The position numbers and the translations under genes were made by a program. Positions 32,063-41,616 of a DNA stretch of 64,000 nucleotides are shown piece by piece. The DNA is taken from assembly GCA_965224515.1 (NCBI GenBank), contig OZ245051.1, positions 124,001 to 188,000 on the forward strand, given 5' to 3'. The stretch comes from Sedimenticola_A sp040506425 (GTDB lineage: Bacteria; Pseudomonadota; Gammaproteobacteria; Chromatiales; Chromatiaceae). Under the pieces are notes generated by a model. It searched no databases and was not told the DNA's origin. It was given only the letters and a program-made list of their open reading frames with translations. How positions within the stretch are numbered: position 1 is the stretch's first letter; every line of letters starts with the position of its first letter.

Positions 32063-32416
32063 ATGACCCAGGATTGCAGTTACAACGAACTTTATGCCCT
32101 GCAGGCGATGGATGACAGCATGGAGCCCGAGTTCCCCAACGGTTGCGTAATCGTAATCGAGCCCTCGCAGACCTGTGCCACTGGCGCCTACGTGGTGGCC
32201 ACCGTTGATGGCGAGCGCTGGTTCCGCCAATACGTGCGCGACGGCCAGGGAGGGGAAAGTCTGGTAGCTCTGAACAATGCCTATCCTGCCATTGAGCTGG
32301 CAGGCACCCAGTTCAAAATCGAGGGTGTTATCGTACAGCGCAACATCAAGCGTGAAACCAAGCACTACCAGCCCTACCAGCCCAACAACGGTGAGAACGA
32401 GATCCCGCTCCAATAA
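32063..32416 (+). CDS. LexA/S24-fold protein lacking the catalytic lysine and DNA-binding domain
   Basis: 117 aa. Matches the C-terminal S24 signal-peptidase-like fold (AMDDSMEPEFPNGCVIVIEP with the Ser position conserved, then GAYVVATVDGERWFRQYVRDG). Where LexA has the catalytic Lys (VTVKRL) this reads RWFRQY, so the Ser-Lys dyad appears broken. No helix-turn-helix is present. It may be a binding rather than cleaving module. It is followed after 5 nt by the RND adaptor gene, so possibly co-transcribed with the efflux pump. Confidence 0.7.
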   Translation: MTQDCSYNELYALQAMDDSMEPEFPNGCVIVIEPSQTCATGAYVVATVDGERWFRQYVRDGQGGESLVALNNAYPAIELAGTQFKIEGVIVQRNIKRETKHYQPYQPNNGENEIPLQ

Positions 32417-32421
32417 CCGGC

Positions 32422-33510
32422 ATGCCTATTACCCTCCCTCTCATTGCCGCACTGTTTTCCCTCCTGTTACTGGCAGGCACCTCCGGCTGCAGCGATAAGC
32501 CAGGGGGTGCTCAAGAAGTAAAAAAACGCCCACCCAGTGAGCACCTGGTCGAGGTGATCCCAACTCTGCGGGAACAGACCAGAAGTACTCATGAGCGCAC
32601 AGGCAGCCTGCGCGCCAGCCGCACAGTGCGTATCCACAACCAGGAAGAGGGCCGTATCAAAGCGGTCCCTTTTTACGAGAGCGACCAGGTCAGGCAGGGG
32701 GAGACCCTGATCAGGCTGGATGACGCCCTGCTGCAGGCCCAGCTGAGCAAGGCCCGTGCAACCAGCCGCCAGGCCAGTGTGGACCTGAAACGAATTCGCG
32801 GCCTGGTAAAGAAGAGGGCCGCCTCGGAGGACGAACTGGCACGTACCCAGACCGCCCTGGACGTAGCCAACGCTGAACAGAGGCTACTGGAGACCCGGCT
32901 GGGGTATACCCGTATCAACGCCCCTTTCAGCGGCGTTGTCAGTGAACGGAAGATCGAACCCGGAGACGTGGTATCCAAGCACAGCCACCTGCTGACCATC
33001 ACCGACCCCGGCTCCCTGGTCACCGAGATCAATGTCTCCGAACTGCTGCTGCCTCACCTGGAAAAAGACGACCCTGTAACGGTACGCATCGACGCATTGG
33101 GCAGCCATCAATACACCGGCAAAATACTGCGCATCCACCCCGAACTGGACAGTGTCACCCGCCAGGGAGTTGTAGAGGTGCTGCTGGAGCCTGTTCCTGA
33201 AGGTGCCCGTGCCGGCCAGTTTGCCCGGGTCACCCTCAACACCGCCCGCACCGAGCGCCTGTTGATCCCCTTCGGTGCTATTCGCCGGGACCGAAGCGGT
33301 GAGTACATCTACCTGCTGAACCAGGAGAACAAGGCCCAGCGGCTGCCGGTAAGAAGCGGGATCCGCATCACGGACAAGATTGAAATACTTGAAGGCCTGG
33401 AGGCGGGACAAGAGGTCATCACCCGCGGATTTCTCGGACTTTCAGAAGGCAAGAAGGTAAAAGCGGTCAACTTGACCGACACAGCTGGAACCGGGTCCCC
33501 CGGACGATAA
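32422..33510 (+). CDS. RND efflux periplasmic adaptor lipoprotein (MFP/HlyD family)
   Basis: 362 aa. Lipoprotein signal with lipobox LAGTSGC. Biotinyl-lipoyl half-motifs (GRIKAVPFYESDQVRQGETLIRLDD and TRINAPFSGVVSERKIEPGDVV) flank a coiled-coil hairpin with an RGLVKKRAASEDELARTQ segment, followed by a beta-barrel and membrane-proximal domain. Bridges the RND pump encoded 63 bp downstream to an outer membrane channel that is not encoded here. Substrate unknown. Confidence 0.92.
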   Translation: MPITLPLIAALFSLLLLAGTSGCSDKPGGAQEVKKRPPSEHLVEVIPTLREQTRSTHERTGSLRASRTVRIHNQEEGRIKAVPFYESDQVRQGETLIRLDDALLQAQLSKARATSRQASVDLKRIRGLVKKRAASEDELARTQTALDVANAEQRLLETRLGYTRINAPFSGVVSERKIEPGDVVSKHSHLLTITDPGSLVTEINVSELLLPHLEKDDPVTVRIDALGSHQYTGKILRIHPELDSVTRQGVVEVLLEPVPEGARAGQFARVTLNTARTERLLIPFGAIRRDRSGEYIYLLNQENKAQRLPVRSGIRITDKIEILEGLEAGQEVITRGFLGLSEGKKVKAVNLTDTAGTGSPGR

Positions 33511-33573
33511 ACTCCGGCATTTGCATAATCGCCCGGATGGCCGGGCTTCTACAGTCATTGAGCGGGCAAACTG

Positions 33574-36500
33574 ATGAAACAGCCCACTAAAACAATCGGT
33601 GGCGGTCTGGCCACCTGGTCACTGCGCCATCCCATCGGGGTGGTGATGATCACCCTCGCCATCATGGTGCTGGGGCTGTTTGCCCTTCAACGGCTGAACA
33701 TCGATCTGCTGCCCCATATTATCTATCCCGATGTCCGGGTACGCATCATGGATCCGGGTGTGCCCGCGACCATCATGGAAGACGAGGTGACCCGGCAGCT
33801 CGAAGAGCAGCTGGCGATCACCGAAGACGCCGTGCATATCGAGTCCCAGACCAGTGAAGGGCGCAGCGCGGTATCGCTCTCCTTCGAATACGGCAAGGAC
33901 ATCGACATTGCCCTTCGCGATGCCAGCACCCGCCTCGACCGGGCCAAGCGATTCCTTCCCGACACCATAGACCCGGCAGTGATCTACAAGCGGGACCCCT
34001 CCCAGATACCCATCGCCGAATACGTGGTCAGCTCTCAATTGCGCGATCCGGTGGAACTGCGCAGCTGGGTGGATTACAGCCTGGGAAAGTGGCTGCTCAA
34101 CATCCCGGGGGTGGCTGCAGCTGAAGTGGGGGGTGGCCTGGTACGCGAGATCCAGGTTCTGGCTGACCAGAACCGGCTTGCCGGCCTGGGGCTCGATATT
34201 CTCGACATCGCTGACGCCCTGGAGAGCGGCAACAAAGAGACCCCCGCCGGGCGCCTGATCATGGACAACACCGAGATAAGCGGGCGTACTGCCGGGCGTT
34301 TCCGTAGTGTCGATGACATCCTCAACCTGCCGATACCGGTTGAAACCGCCGCTGGCACGACACAACTGCTGCGGCTGGGCGAAGTCTCACAGGTGATTGA
34401 CGGCGCAGAGGATGAACGCCTGCGCATCCGCCTCAATGGATTACCAGGCATCAAGCTCTCGATCCAGAAACAGCCCCAGGCAAACACCGTCGCCGTTGTG
34501 GACGCAGTCAACCGGCAACTTGAACAGCTCGAGATAGATGGACTGATACCCGATGACATCGAAGTACGCATCGTGGACGACCAGGCCCGCTATGTACGCC
34601 GTTCACTGAACAATGCCATCACTGCCGCCGGCAGCGGCGCCCTGCTGGCCATGCTGGTGGTCTACATTTTTCTGGGCAGCCTGCGTCGCACCCTGATAAT
34701 CGGCAGCGCCATTCCCATCGCCATACTGGTCACCTTCATCCTCATGGCCTCAGGCGGCCTGACCCTTAACATCATGACCCTGGGCGGCCTGGCCCTGGGT
34801 ATCGGCATGCTGGTGGACAGCACCATCGTCATGCTTGAGAACATCTACCGCCATCAGCGCAAGGGCGAAGACCGGGACCAGGCCTCCAGCCAGGCCGCCT
34901 CCGAGGTCAACAGCGCCATTGTCGCCTCCACCTCGACCAACCTGGCTGCGGTACTGCCCTTTCTTTTCATCACCGGCCTGGTGGGACTTCTGTTCCGGGA
35001 ACTGATCTTCACCATCTCGGCAGCCATCGTTGCCTCCATGCTGGTGGCGCTTACCCTGGTACCAGCACTGGCCGGGCGCATACCTGCTGGACGTGAAGGT
35101 CTGCTTCGCCGCAGTGTCAACACCGCCCTGAACCATCTGCAGAACGGCTATGCCTGGCTGCTGGGCAGGATAATAAAGGTCCACTGGCTGATCATCGCCC
35201 TCTTCATCGCCGGCTTTGCAGTCTCGGTTCCCCGGTTTCTCGACAGTAAACAGATCTTTCTGCCGAGCATGGACGAAGGGCTGGTCTATGTCAGCATCAA
35301 GGCAGACCGGGGCACCAGTGTTGCCCGCATGAACCGCATCACCGAGAAGATCGAGGGGATACTCTCGGGACAACCCGAAGTGGAGACTCTCTTCACTACC
35401 GTTGGTGGACATGTCTTTGGACGCTCCCAGCACGAGTCGGCCAACCACTCCAGCATCAAGGTACACTTGAAACCCCTTGCTGAACGCAACGACATGCCAA
35501 CCAGAACCTGGATAGGCAAGGTCAACAAAATGGTGGCCAAGGAGCGCATGGCCGGCATCAAGGTGCGTATTTTCAGCCGGGGAATCCGTGGTATCCGCCT
35601 CAACCGCAGCGACGATGATTTTGCTCTCAGAATAAAGGGGCCTGACCTGGAGATACTGGAAACCCTGGCCGAAGAGTTGTTGCAAAAGATAAAACCGGTG
35701 GACGGATTGAACAACCTCCAGCACTCCGCTGAGGAGAAGAACCAGGAGCTATCCATACGCGTCGACAGGGAGCGGGCCGCCAGTTACGGACTGACAGTGG
35801 AGGATGTGGGCAAGGCCCTGCGTTTTGCCCTGCAGGGCAGCAATGTCACAGACTTCATCACCGATGACCGCGCCATCGATGTGCTTCTGCGACTGGACGA
35901 AGAGGCGATCACAAACCCTGCGGATATGGAAAATATCATTCTCTTCAGCAACACCTCACCCCGTGTTCCGGTTCGCCTCTCTGACATAGCGATGGTGGAG
36001 TTGCAGCCCACACCGTCGGCCATCATGCGTGACCTGCAACAGCGCATGGTCGAGGTAAGCGCCTCCCTCACAGGCGACAAGACACTCAACGAGACCATTC
36101 AGGCCGCGCTGAAAATCGTTGAAGAGATGGAGATACCCAAGGGTTACACCATCTACGAAGCAGGCAACCTGGAGACACTGAAAGAGGGGCAAAGCCTCAG
36201 TTACCAGCTTCTTGGGTTGGCCATATTCCTGGTCTTCGTGGTGATGGCAGTACAGTATGAATCTCTGCGCAATCCCATTGTCATCATCATCAGCGTTCCC
36301 TTCGCTGTCATAGGCGTGGCCCTCGGTCTGCTGCTTACCGGACTGCCCCTCTCGATGCCAATCTGGCTCGGCATGATCATGTTGGCGGGAATCGTGGTCA
36401 ACAACGCTATCGTACTGGTCGAGTATATCGAGATACAGCGACGTACCGGCCTCGTGGTAGGTAAAGCGATAGTCGAAGCCGCCCGTCTTCGGCTGCGCCC

Positions 36501-36681
36501 TATCCTCATGACCACCCTTACCACCGTGGTGGGCATGCTCCCCCTGGCATTGGCGCTGGGTGAAGGCTCTGAAATGCTCCAGCCCCTGGCGGTGACCATC
36601 GTCTCCGGTCTGCTCTTCTCGACCCTGGTCAGCCTGGTACTTGTTCCCTCGGTCTACCGCCTGATCAATACCGGGGATTGA
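33574..36681 (+). CDS. RND-family efflux pump inner-membrane transporter
   Basis: 1035 aa with the typical two-fold repeat of 12 TM helices and large periplasmic loops. Starts ATWSLRHPIGVVMITLAIMVLGLFA. The TM4 proton-relay region LGIGMLVDSTIVMLENIYRHQ keeps one Asp. The TM10 region reads MLAGIVVNNAIVLVEYIE. Belongs to the HAE1/AcrB-like group with an MFP partner immediately upstream. Drives proton-coupled export of hydrophobic compounds; the specific substrate cannot be read from sequence. Confidence 0.93.
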   Translation: MKQPTKTIGGGLATWSLRHPIGVVMITLAIMVLGLFALQRLNIDLLPHIIYPDVRVRIMDPGVPATIMEDEVTRQLEEQLAITEDAVHIESQTSEGRSAVSLSFEYGKDIDIALRDASTRLDRAKRFLPDTIDPAVIYKRDPSQIPIAEYVVSSQLRDPVELRSWVDYSLGKWLLNIPGVAAAEVGGGLVREIQVLADQNRLAGLGLDILDIADALESGNKETPAGRLIMDNTEISGRTAGRFRSVDDILNLPIPVETAAGTTQLLRLGEVSQVIDGAEDERLRIRLNGLPGIKLSIQKQPQANTVAVVDAVNRQLEQLEIDGLIPDDIEVRIVDDQARYVRRSLNNAITAAGSGALLAMLVVYIFLGSLRRTLIIGSAIPIAILVTFILMASGGLTLNIMTLGGLALGIGMLVDSTIVMLENIYRHQRKGEDRDQASSQAASEVNSAIVASTSTNLAAVLPFLFITGLVGLLFRELIFTISAAIVASMLVALTLVPALAGRIPAGREGLLRRSVNTALNHLQNGYAWLLGRIIKVHWLIIALFIAGFAVSVPRFLDSKQIFLPSMDEGLVYVSIKADRGTSVARMNRITEKIEGILSGQPEVETLFTTVGGHVFGRSQHESANHSSIKVHLKPLAERNDMPTRTWIGKVNKMVAKERMAGIKVRIFSRGIRGIRLNRSDDDFALRIKGPDLEILETLAEELLQKIKPVDGLNNLQHSAEEKNQELSIRVDRERAASYGLTVEDVGKALRFALQGSNVTDFITDDRAIDVLLRLDEEAITNPADMENIILFSNTSPRVPVRLSDIAMVELQPTPSAIMRDLQQRMVEVSASLTGDKTLNETIQAALKIVEEMEIPKGYTIYEAGNLETLKEGQSLSYQLLGLAIFLVFVVMAVQYESLRNPIVIIISVPFAVIGVALGLLLTGLPLSMPIWLGMIMLAGIVVNNAIVLVEYIEIQRRTGLVVGKAIVEAARLRLRPILMTTLTTVVGMLPLALALGEGSEMLQPLAVTIVSGLLFSTLVSLVLVPSVYRLINTGD

Positions 36682-36738
36682 ATTAACGGCCGCGCTGCAG
36701 GTCTGACAGAGAATAACGACACAGGATGGAGAGTGAGC

Positions 36739-37170
36739 ATGAAGAACATTATGATTGGCGCAACCACCCTGGTCATGGTCGCTGGTTGTGCAGAACAGCC
36801 TGGTGACACCAGGATTCCAGGCCGCTGGTACACCCAGGCCCAGGTGGAACAGGGCAACACAGTTTTCCAGAAAAACTGTGCCTTGTGCCACGGCGAAAGA
36901 GCCCAGGGGCTTGTCGCCGACTGGAAGAAGAGCCTGCCCGACGGCTCCTACCCCCCGCCCCCTCTCAACGGCAGCGCCCACGCCTGGCACCACCCGTTGA
37001 ACATGCTGAAGCGCACCGTGGACAATGGCGGCATCCCGCTGGGCGGCAAGATGCCCCCCTTCAAATCGATACTGAGCGACGATGAGAAATACGCAGCCAT
37101 CTCCTATTTCCAGAACTACTGGAGCGATGAGATCTACAACGCCTGGAAGGAGCGTGGTGGCCTTAAATGA
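36739..37170 (+). CDS. Lipoprotein monoheme c-type cytochrome
   Basis: 143 aa from ATG 36739 (GGAG 7 nt upstream; a GTG two codons earlier is less likely). Lipobox LVMVAGC predicts membrane tethering. Heme site CALCH (about residues 51-55), then a Pro/Gly-rich region with GGKMPPFKSILSDDEKYAAISYFQNYW, where the Met is a likely heme ligand; this end is typical of class I cytochromes. Stop overlaps the start of the DUF938 gene (ATGA). Confidence 0.87.
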   Translation: MKNIMIGATTLVMVAGCAEQPGDTRIPGRWYTQAQVEQGNTVFQKNCALCHGERAQGLVADWKKSLPDGSYPPPPLNGSAHAWHHPLNMLKRTVDNGGIPLGGKMPPFKSILSDDEKYAAISYFQNYWSDEIYNAWKERGGLK

Positions 37171-37766
37171 ACACCAAACCCCACGCCGAATCCTGTGATG
37201 AAAACTCACAACCCATCCTGGAAGTACTCAAGCCCAGGCTACCAGCCAATACCAGGGTGTTGGAAATCGGCAGCGGAACAGGCCAGCACGCTGTCCGGTT
37301 TGCCAGAGAACTGCCATGTATCACCTGGCAGACCAGTGACCAGGCGGAGATGCATGGCGGAATCCATATGTGGTTGGACGAAGCGGCCCTCGCAAATGTA
37401 CTGCCACCCATCGAACTGGATGTCACCACAGATCACTGGCCCAGTGAGCAGTACGACGCTGTATTCAGTGCCAACACCGCCCATATCATGTCAGCAGAAG
37501 CAGTAGATGCCATGTTCAGAGGTGTCGGAAAGGTATTGAGAGCCGGTGGCCGGTTCCTTCTCTACGGCCCCTTCATGTACCAGGGCAAACACACCAGCGA
37601 AAGCAATATACGCTTTGATCAATGGCTGAAAGAGATTCAGCCCCATCGCGGCATACGTGATGTGGAGTGGCTTAAACAGATAGCATCCGAGAGCCAACTT
37701 CATCTTGAAGAAGACATTGAGATGCCAGTCAACAACCGCATCCTGGTCTGGTGCAGAATGAGATAG
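37167..37766 (+). CDS. DUF938-family SAM-dependent methyltransferase
   Basis: 199 aa. SAM-binding motif I VLEIGSGTGQHAVRFA, acidic/His region HMWLDEAALANVLPPIELDV, and the family's SANTAHIMSAEAVDAMFRGVGKVLRAGGRFLLYGPFMYQG. DUF938 proteins are widespread in proteobacteria without a settled substrate. Coupled by a 4-nt overlap to the upstream cytochrome gene. Cytoplasmic. Confidence 0.9.
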   Translation: MNTKPHAESCDENSQPILEVLKPRLPANTRVLEIGSGTGQHAVRFARELPCITWQTSDQAEMHGGIHMWLDEAALANVLPPIELDVTTDHWPSEQYDAVFSANTAHIMSAEAVDAMFRGVGKVLRAGGRFLLYGPFMYQGKHTSESNIRFDQWLKEIQPHRGIRDVEWLKQIASESQLHLEEDIEMPVNNRILVWCRMR

Positions 37767-38131
37767 TGCTGGACAGACTGAACAGACTGGCTAAAAGAGC
37801 GGCGCCGTTCCAAGGCACGGCCCTTATCTTCTCCTTGGCTTCGCTTCTGGCCATAACTGCCAGCCTTCTGCTATTGGAACCTGGTGAAAGCGACTACTAC
37901 CTCTACCCCCTGATAATCATCTTCCTCTGGTTTCTGAGCATCTACGCCCTGGTCGACTGCTTTAATGAGATACCAAGCCACCCGAGAGAGCAGAAAGGCT
38001 TACTTAACAAACTGAAATCAACAGCAGCACGGTGCTGGAGTTGGCTGGTAGGAGTTGTCTTCATCACGACAACTCTTGGCGTCATGATACTGTCCTGGAA
38101 GCTAATAAACCTATGGATTAAAAACTATTGA
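37766..38131 (+). CDS. Small inner-membrane protein of unknown function
   Basis: 121 aa from GTG 37766, whose G overlaps the upstream stop (TAGTG), favouring coupled translation; GTG 37751 is an alternative. Three hydrophobic segments: ALIFSLASLLAITASLLLL, YLYPLIIIFLWFLSIYALV and WLVGVVFITTTLGVMILSW. No family recognised. Overlaps the convergent zinc-ribbon gene by 7 bp. Confidence 0.65.
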   Translation: MLDRLNRLAKRAAPFQGTALIFSLASLLAITASLLLLEPGESDYYLYPLIIIFLWFLSIYALVDCFNEIPSHPREQKGLLNKLKSTAARCWSWLVGVVFITTTLGVMILSWKLINLWIKNY

Positions 38132-38469
38132 GGCTCAACTGCAAAAGAGTAGCGAAAAACGGCAACTGCAACCATGAAAGCTGCAAAAATCCCCAATTCA
38201 ATGGATACCGCGAGCACCTTCTGCCATGTCTCGAAAAAGTAGAAGCCGGATATAACCCCAACCGCCCAGAACCCAACGCCGGATAGCACCGCACGTTTCA
38301 GGGATGCCCTGTAATTTGACCTGAAGCGCTGTTGGCATGAGGGACACTCAAACTCCGGTTGCTTGCTCCGCCATGAGTCAATTACAGCATCGCATTTTGA
38401 ACACCGGGACCCATTCGCCGAGGTATCTGCGGACCGGGAGGTGCGGTGCAATCCCCCGCTAACCGACAA
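38125..38469 (-). CDS. Zinc-ribbon protein with two membrane helices
   Basis: 114 aa. N-terminal CSKC...CPSC ribbon (about residues 23-45) probably binds zinc; two TM helices follow (VLSGVGFWAVGVISGFYFF and VLAVSIELGIFAAFMVAVAVF). Function unknown. Overlaps the end of the upstream 113-aa gene by 11 bp, so the two are likely co-expressed. Confidence 0.65.
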   Translation of the reverse strand: MSVSGGLHRTSRSADTSANGSRCSKCDAVIDSWRSKQPEFECPSCQQRFRSNYRASLKRAVLSGVGFWAVGVISGFYFFETWQKVLAVSIELGIFAAFMVAVAVFRYSFAVEPQ

Positions 38470-38800
38470 GCTTCACCACCGTTTCAGCTGAGCTTTTGTC
38501 GATATCAAACTGCACTTCGCAATACTCGTTCGTCTCATCAGGAGGAGTTGGGTCATCACTGCAGTTGCAGCCGGCAACAATACCCTTGAAGTGAATACCC
38601 GCTTTGACATGGATAGTCTCCGGATCATCAGACACACTGATAATCATGACACTGAAATCATCCTCTTTTGCATAGCTGGCATGGGAAAGACCCTGCTGCA
38701 GAGGTAGCAGGTTGCCACTCAGATGTTCAAGCTCTTCTTTCAGGGCACTATTGAAATCTGGTGTTTGCCATGCGCCTAGCGCTTTAATTAATTTAATCAT
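38459..38800 (-). CDS. Hypothetical protein
   Basis: 113 aa, soluble, mixed alpha/beta. A CNC motif in GIVAGCNCSDDPTPPDETNEYCEVQFDID is the only notable feature. No family recognised; pattern of short beta strands ending in an acidic region. Located between a zinc-ribbon gene and the SGNH gene. Confidence 0.6.
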   Translation of the reverse strand: MIKLIKALGAWQTPDFNSALKEELEHLSGNLLPLQQGLSHASYAKEDDFSVMIISVSDDPETIHVKAGIHFKGIVAGCNCSDDPTPPDETNEYCEVQFDIDKSSAETVVKLVG

Positions 38801-38865
38801 CTGCGGTTTAGTAGATCAGGAAAGCCGGACACGATTCCAAGAATACAGCCACCAAGAGTTACAAG

Positions 38866-40035
38866 CTAATATCTTTCGGCTAGTTTGCGAATCTCATCAG
38901 CAACCGCTGAATGCTCTTCCTTGTACCTTTTCAAGTCATTCCTCATCTGAAGAATTTCCTGCTCTATTGTCTCATTGGTCAACTCTACGCCGAAATCAAC
39001 CGGGGCACTTTCTATTCCCCACATTCTTTCGACAATCTTTTTTCCAAGCACAGGTCTGTAGTGACTGGATTCAAAATACCACTCAACTGAATCCTGCTTA
39101 TCCTCGACCGAGGAGAACGACTCACTGGTAAATGACGTTATCCTTGAGAAATCCATAAGCATTAACCGGCAGGATGCTTGATCTCGCCGCTCTACAATTT
39201 CCGTCACTTTACGCTTCCAGGACAGAAAAGACTCCCAAAGTTCAACGCTATCAAAAAGCAACAGTTGTCGAACATGATAAGGTGATATGAACAGTTTGAC
39301 TTTGATGTTCAGATTACAGGCATCGTTGAGCAGTCTATCCAGGCTGGCCAATCTCCCGGCACTCGCTGTCCAATCACTTTTTTGTTTCCAGACTGCAACA
39401 ATAGCTTCTTCAGCCTTCAACGTACTGCCATGTAATCCAACCTCGCGAATCCATTCTATCCAATTGGCTTTGTTGTAAGTACCGTACAGAGAGGAGTCAT
39501 GTGCACTGAAAGTCATTCGCATCATGTTATACAGGGTACCCTTCGACCACAGGGCATAGCCAAATCGCTGTAACGGACCAAGGTATGAAGCGCTTTGTGA
39601 ATCGCCAAGATCTAAAAATGATGATGATCCGTGAGATGTCGTGAAAAATTCCCCAAAATCCAAACCAATAAGTAGTGTACGGGGGGCCTGATTTCCGATG
39701 GCATAACGAATGTATGCATCCATTTCATCAAAGGTAGCCGCGGAGATACCGAGATTGAACGAGCGACCAAGATAACGCTGAATATCCGGATCATCGACAT
39801 CAAATCCCATGCCCACCCTGGAGGTTCCGGCAATCAGGGTCTCTGCCCTGACAGCCGGCAGCAACAAGGCTTTTCTAAAACGCTCTTCACCCCAGACACG
39901 ATCCCCCAGAAAGGATGAAGACCGAAAACCGTTTATTCGAAAATACCCCCATGGATCAAACCAATAACTGGACAGCGCACTCACAACAATCAGCACGCCG
40001 AAAAACATAATCAAGGCACGAAAATAAGCTTTCAC
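38866..40035 (-). CDS. SGNH-hydrolase-like membrane-anchored protein (AlgJ/DltD-like partner of MBOAT)
   Basis: 389 aa. Single N-terminal membrane anchor (ALIMFFGVLIVVSALSSYWF), then a block I motif ETLIAGTSRVGMGFD with candidate nucleophile Ser, LIGLDFGEF, and a late FESSHYRP giving a candidate catalytic His. The C-terminus is a coiled coil rich in Glu. Such proteins complete acetyl or acyl transfer outside the membrane after an MBOAT channel-enzyme. It starts 4 nt after the MBOAT gene, so the pair acts together; the acceptor is unknown. Confidence 0.78.
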   Translation of the reverse strand: MKAYFRALIMFFGVLIVVSALSSYWFDPWGYFRINGFRSSSFLGDRVWGEERFRKALLLPAVRAETLIAGTSRVGMGFDVDDPDIQRYLGRSFNLGISAATFDEMDAYIRYAIGNQAPRTLLIGLDFGEFFTTSHGSSSFLDLGDSQSASYLGPLQRFGYALWSKGTLYNMMRMTFSAHDSSLYGTYNKANWIEWIREVGLHGSTLKAEEAIVAVWKQKSDWTASAGRLASLDRLLNDACNLNIKVKLFISPYHVRQLLLFDSVELWESFLSWKRKVTEIVERRDQASCRLMLMDFSRITSFTSESFSSVEDKQDSVEWYFESSHYRPVLGKKIVERMWGIESAPVDFGVELTNETIEQEILQMRNDLKRYKEEHSAVADEIRKLAERY

Positions 40036-40038
40036 AGT

Positions 40039-41568
40039 TCAGAACTGAAAATAGATAAATCGACTGGTACCACCCATAAATGAGAGCGCCAGGAAAAACA
40101 TCGCGGCAATAATTGCTGCCCATTTACGATTGGCTTGAAATCTAAGCCTGGATGCTCCGGGCAGCAAATCCGGAGGTGTCTGCTTGGGAATATTTGAACG
40201 TTGATCTATAGCGCTCCAAAACGATCCGAAAAACTTTTGCGTGCTAGGCAGCCCCCAGACAACAACAGCCATCAGAATAATTTGAATGGCATCATACCTG
40301 GTCATAAGTTTCATATCATAAACAAATGCGTGAAATGCGCCATTCAAAAGCAGTGCGACACCATCTGACATCCTGTCAAAGACAGCAAAAGCAACTCCAA
40401 GGTCGCTGGATCTGAAAAGCACCCCGATAACCATGGTCACAACAAAAGCGCCCATCATTGGCAGCCATGGAGATAAGAACTTTGCCCGCCATTTGATTCC
40501 GAGATAATCCATGAGTTCGCCCCTGTAATGAGACATCGCCATCAAAAGCCCTTGAAGTCCTCCCCAAATCACGAACGTCGCCCCTACACCATGCCACAAT
40601 CCGGAAACCAGAGTGGTTACCATGAGTGCACCCATGGTCCCGATTTTAAGCCGCTTGGAGCGTGCCAATGGAAAAAAGACATATTGGCGCATAAACGCAC
40701 CGAAAGAGATATGCCAACGCCGCCAGAGATCAAACCGGTTCACTGCTCGATAAGGTGAATCGAAATTAATAGGAAGATTTACATTGAACATTCTGGCCAA
40801 GCCAACGGCCATATCCGCATAGCCGGAAAAATCAAAATATATTTGCAACTGAAAACCCAGGGCCGCACCCCAGGCATCCAATGAAGCCACATCCTTTTGC
40901 AGATATATTGCTTCGTAAACATTATCTACATAAGGCGCTATACCATCGGCCAGCACAACCTTCTTGAACAGGCCGACGACAAATATGGAAAGCCCCAGGG
41001 CAATACTCTCCCAGCGCCAGTTGCACAGCCCTTTATTCCTGAACTGAGGCACCAGCTCCCGGTAATGAACAATGGGCCCCATAACCAGTTGCGGAAAAAA
41101 CAGAATGAACAGGCTGTACTCCAGGACACCAGATCTACAAACCCTGCCACGATAGGTGTCCACGAGAAAGGCTATCTGCTGAAAGGTAATAAAAGAGATC
41201 GCGAGTGGAATCAGCACATCCTCGCTGGTCGAAAATGCCGCGGATACGCTTTGCTCCGGATCGAGAAACCCAGCGATTATCACCTTGTAGTAGAGAAGCA
41301 GTAACACGTTGCATACCACTGCAAATATAACCACTGCCTTCCTTCCGGAGCTATCCTGCTCCAGCCACCAGGCCACGCCATAGTTGAATATGAGTGAGGC
41401 CAGAAGCAGCCAAAGGTATGCGGGTTCCCAGCTGGCATAGAAAACGATAGATGCCAGTATCAGCCAGACAAGTGAGGCCGGCTGTCCCAACCACTTCCCA
41501 ATCAGGAAGAATCCAGCGAGCACCAGCGGAAGAAAAACGACAATAAATAAATATGAATTGAAAAGCAT
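40039..41568 (-). CDS. MBOAT-family O-acyltransferase (AlgI-like)
   Basis: 509 aa with about a dozen membrane helices. MBOAT signatures: YFDFSGYADMAVGLARMFNVNLPINFDSPYRAVNRFDLWRRWHISF and GLWHGVGATFVIWGGLQG with the catalytic His. Members move acyl groups across the membrane to polysaccharides, lipids or peptides. Here it lies in one strand with a radical SAM and a heme-oxygenase-like gene instead of alginate genes, so the acceptor may be a modified small molecule or surface glycan. Confidence 0.93.
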   Translation of the reverse strand: MLFNSYLFIVVFLPLVLAGFFLIGKWLGQPASLVWLILASIVFYASWEPAYLWLLLASLIFNYGVAWWLEQDSSGRKAVVIFAVVCNVLLLLYYKVIIAGFLDPEQSVSAAFSTSEDVLIPLAISFITFQQIAFLVDTYRGRVCRSGVLEYSLFILFFPQLVMGPIVHYRELVPQFRNKGLCNWRWESIALGLSIFVVGLFKKVVLADGIAPYVDNVYEAIYLQKDVASLDAWGAALGFQLQIYFDFSGYADMAVGLARMFNVNLPINFDSPYRAVNRFDLWRRWHISFGAFMRQYVFFPLARSKRLKIGTMGALMVTTLVSGLWHGVGATFVIWGGLQGLLMAMSHYRGELMDYLGIKWRAKFLSPWLPMMGAFVVTMVIGVLFRSSDLGVAFAVFDRMSDGVALLLNGAFHAFVYDMKLMTRYDAIQIILMAVVVWGLPSTQKFFGSFWSAIDQRSNIPKQTPPDLLPGASRLRFQANRKWAAIIAAMFFLALSFMGGTSRFIYFQF

Positions 41569-41616
41569 TAATGCACGCCGGTGAATATAGAGATAGGAGG
41601 GCCGGGATAAGTGAGG

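Noticed and set aside
33619..37209. Several long minus-strand frames under the RND and cytochrome genes
   Set aside because: Antisense shadows in GC-rich coding DNA; the + strand genes are unmistakable.
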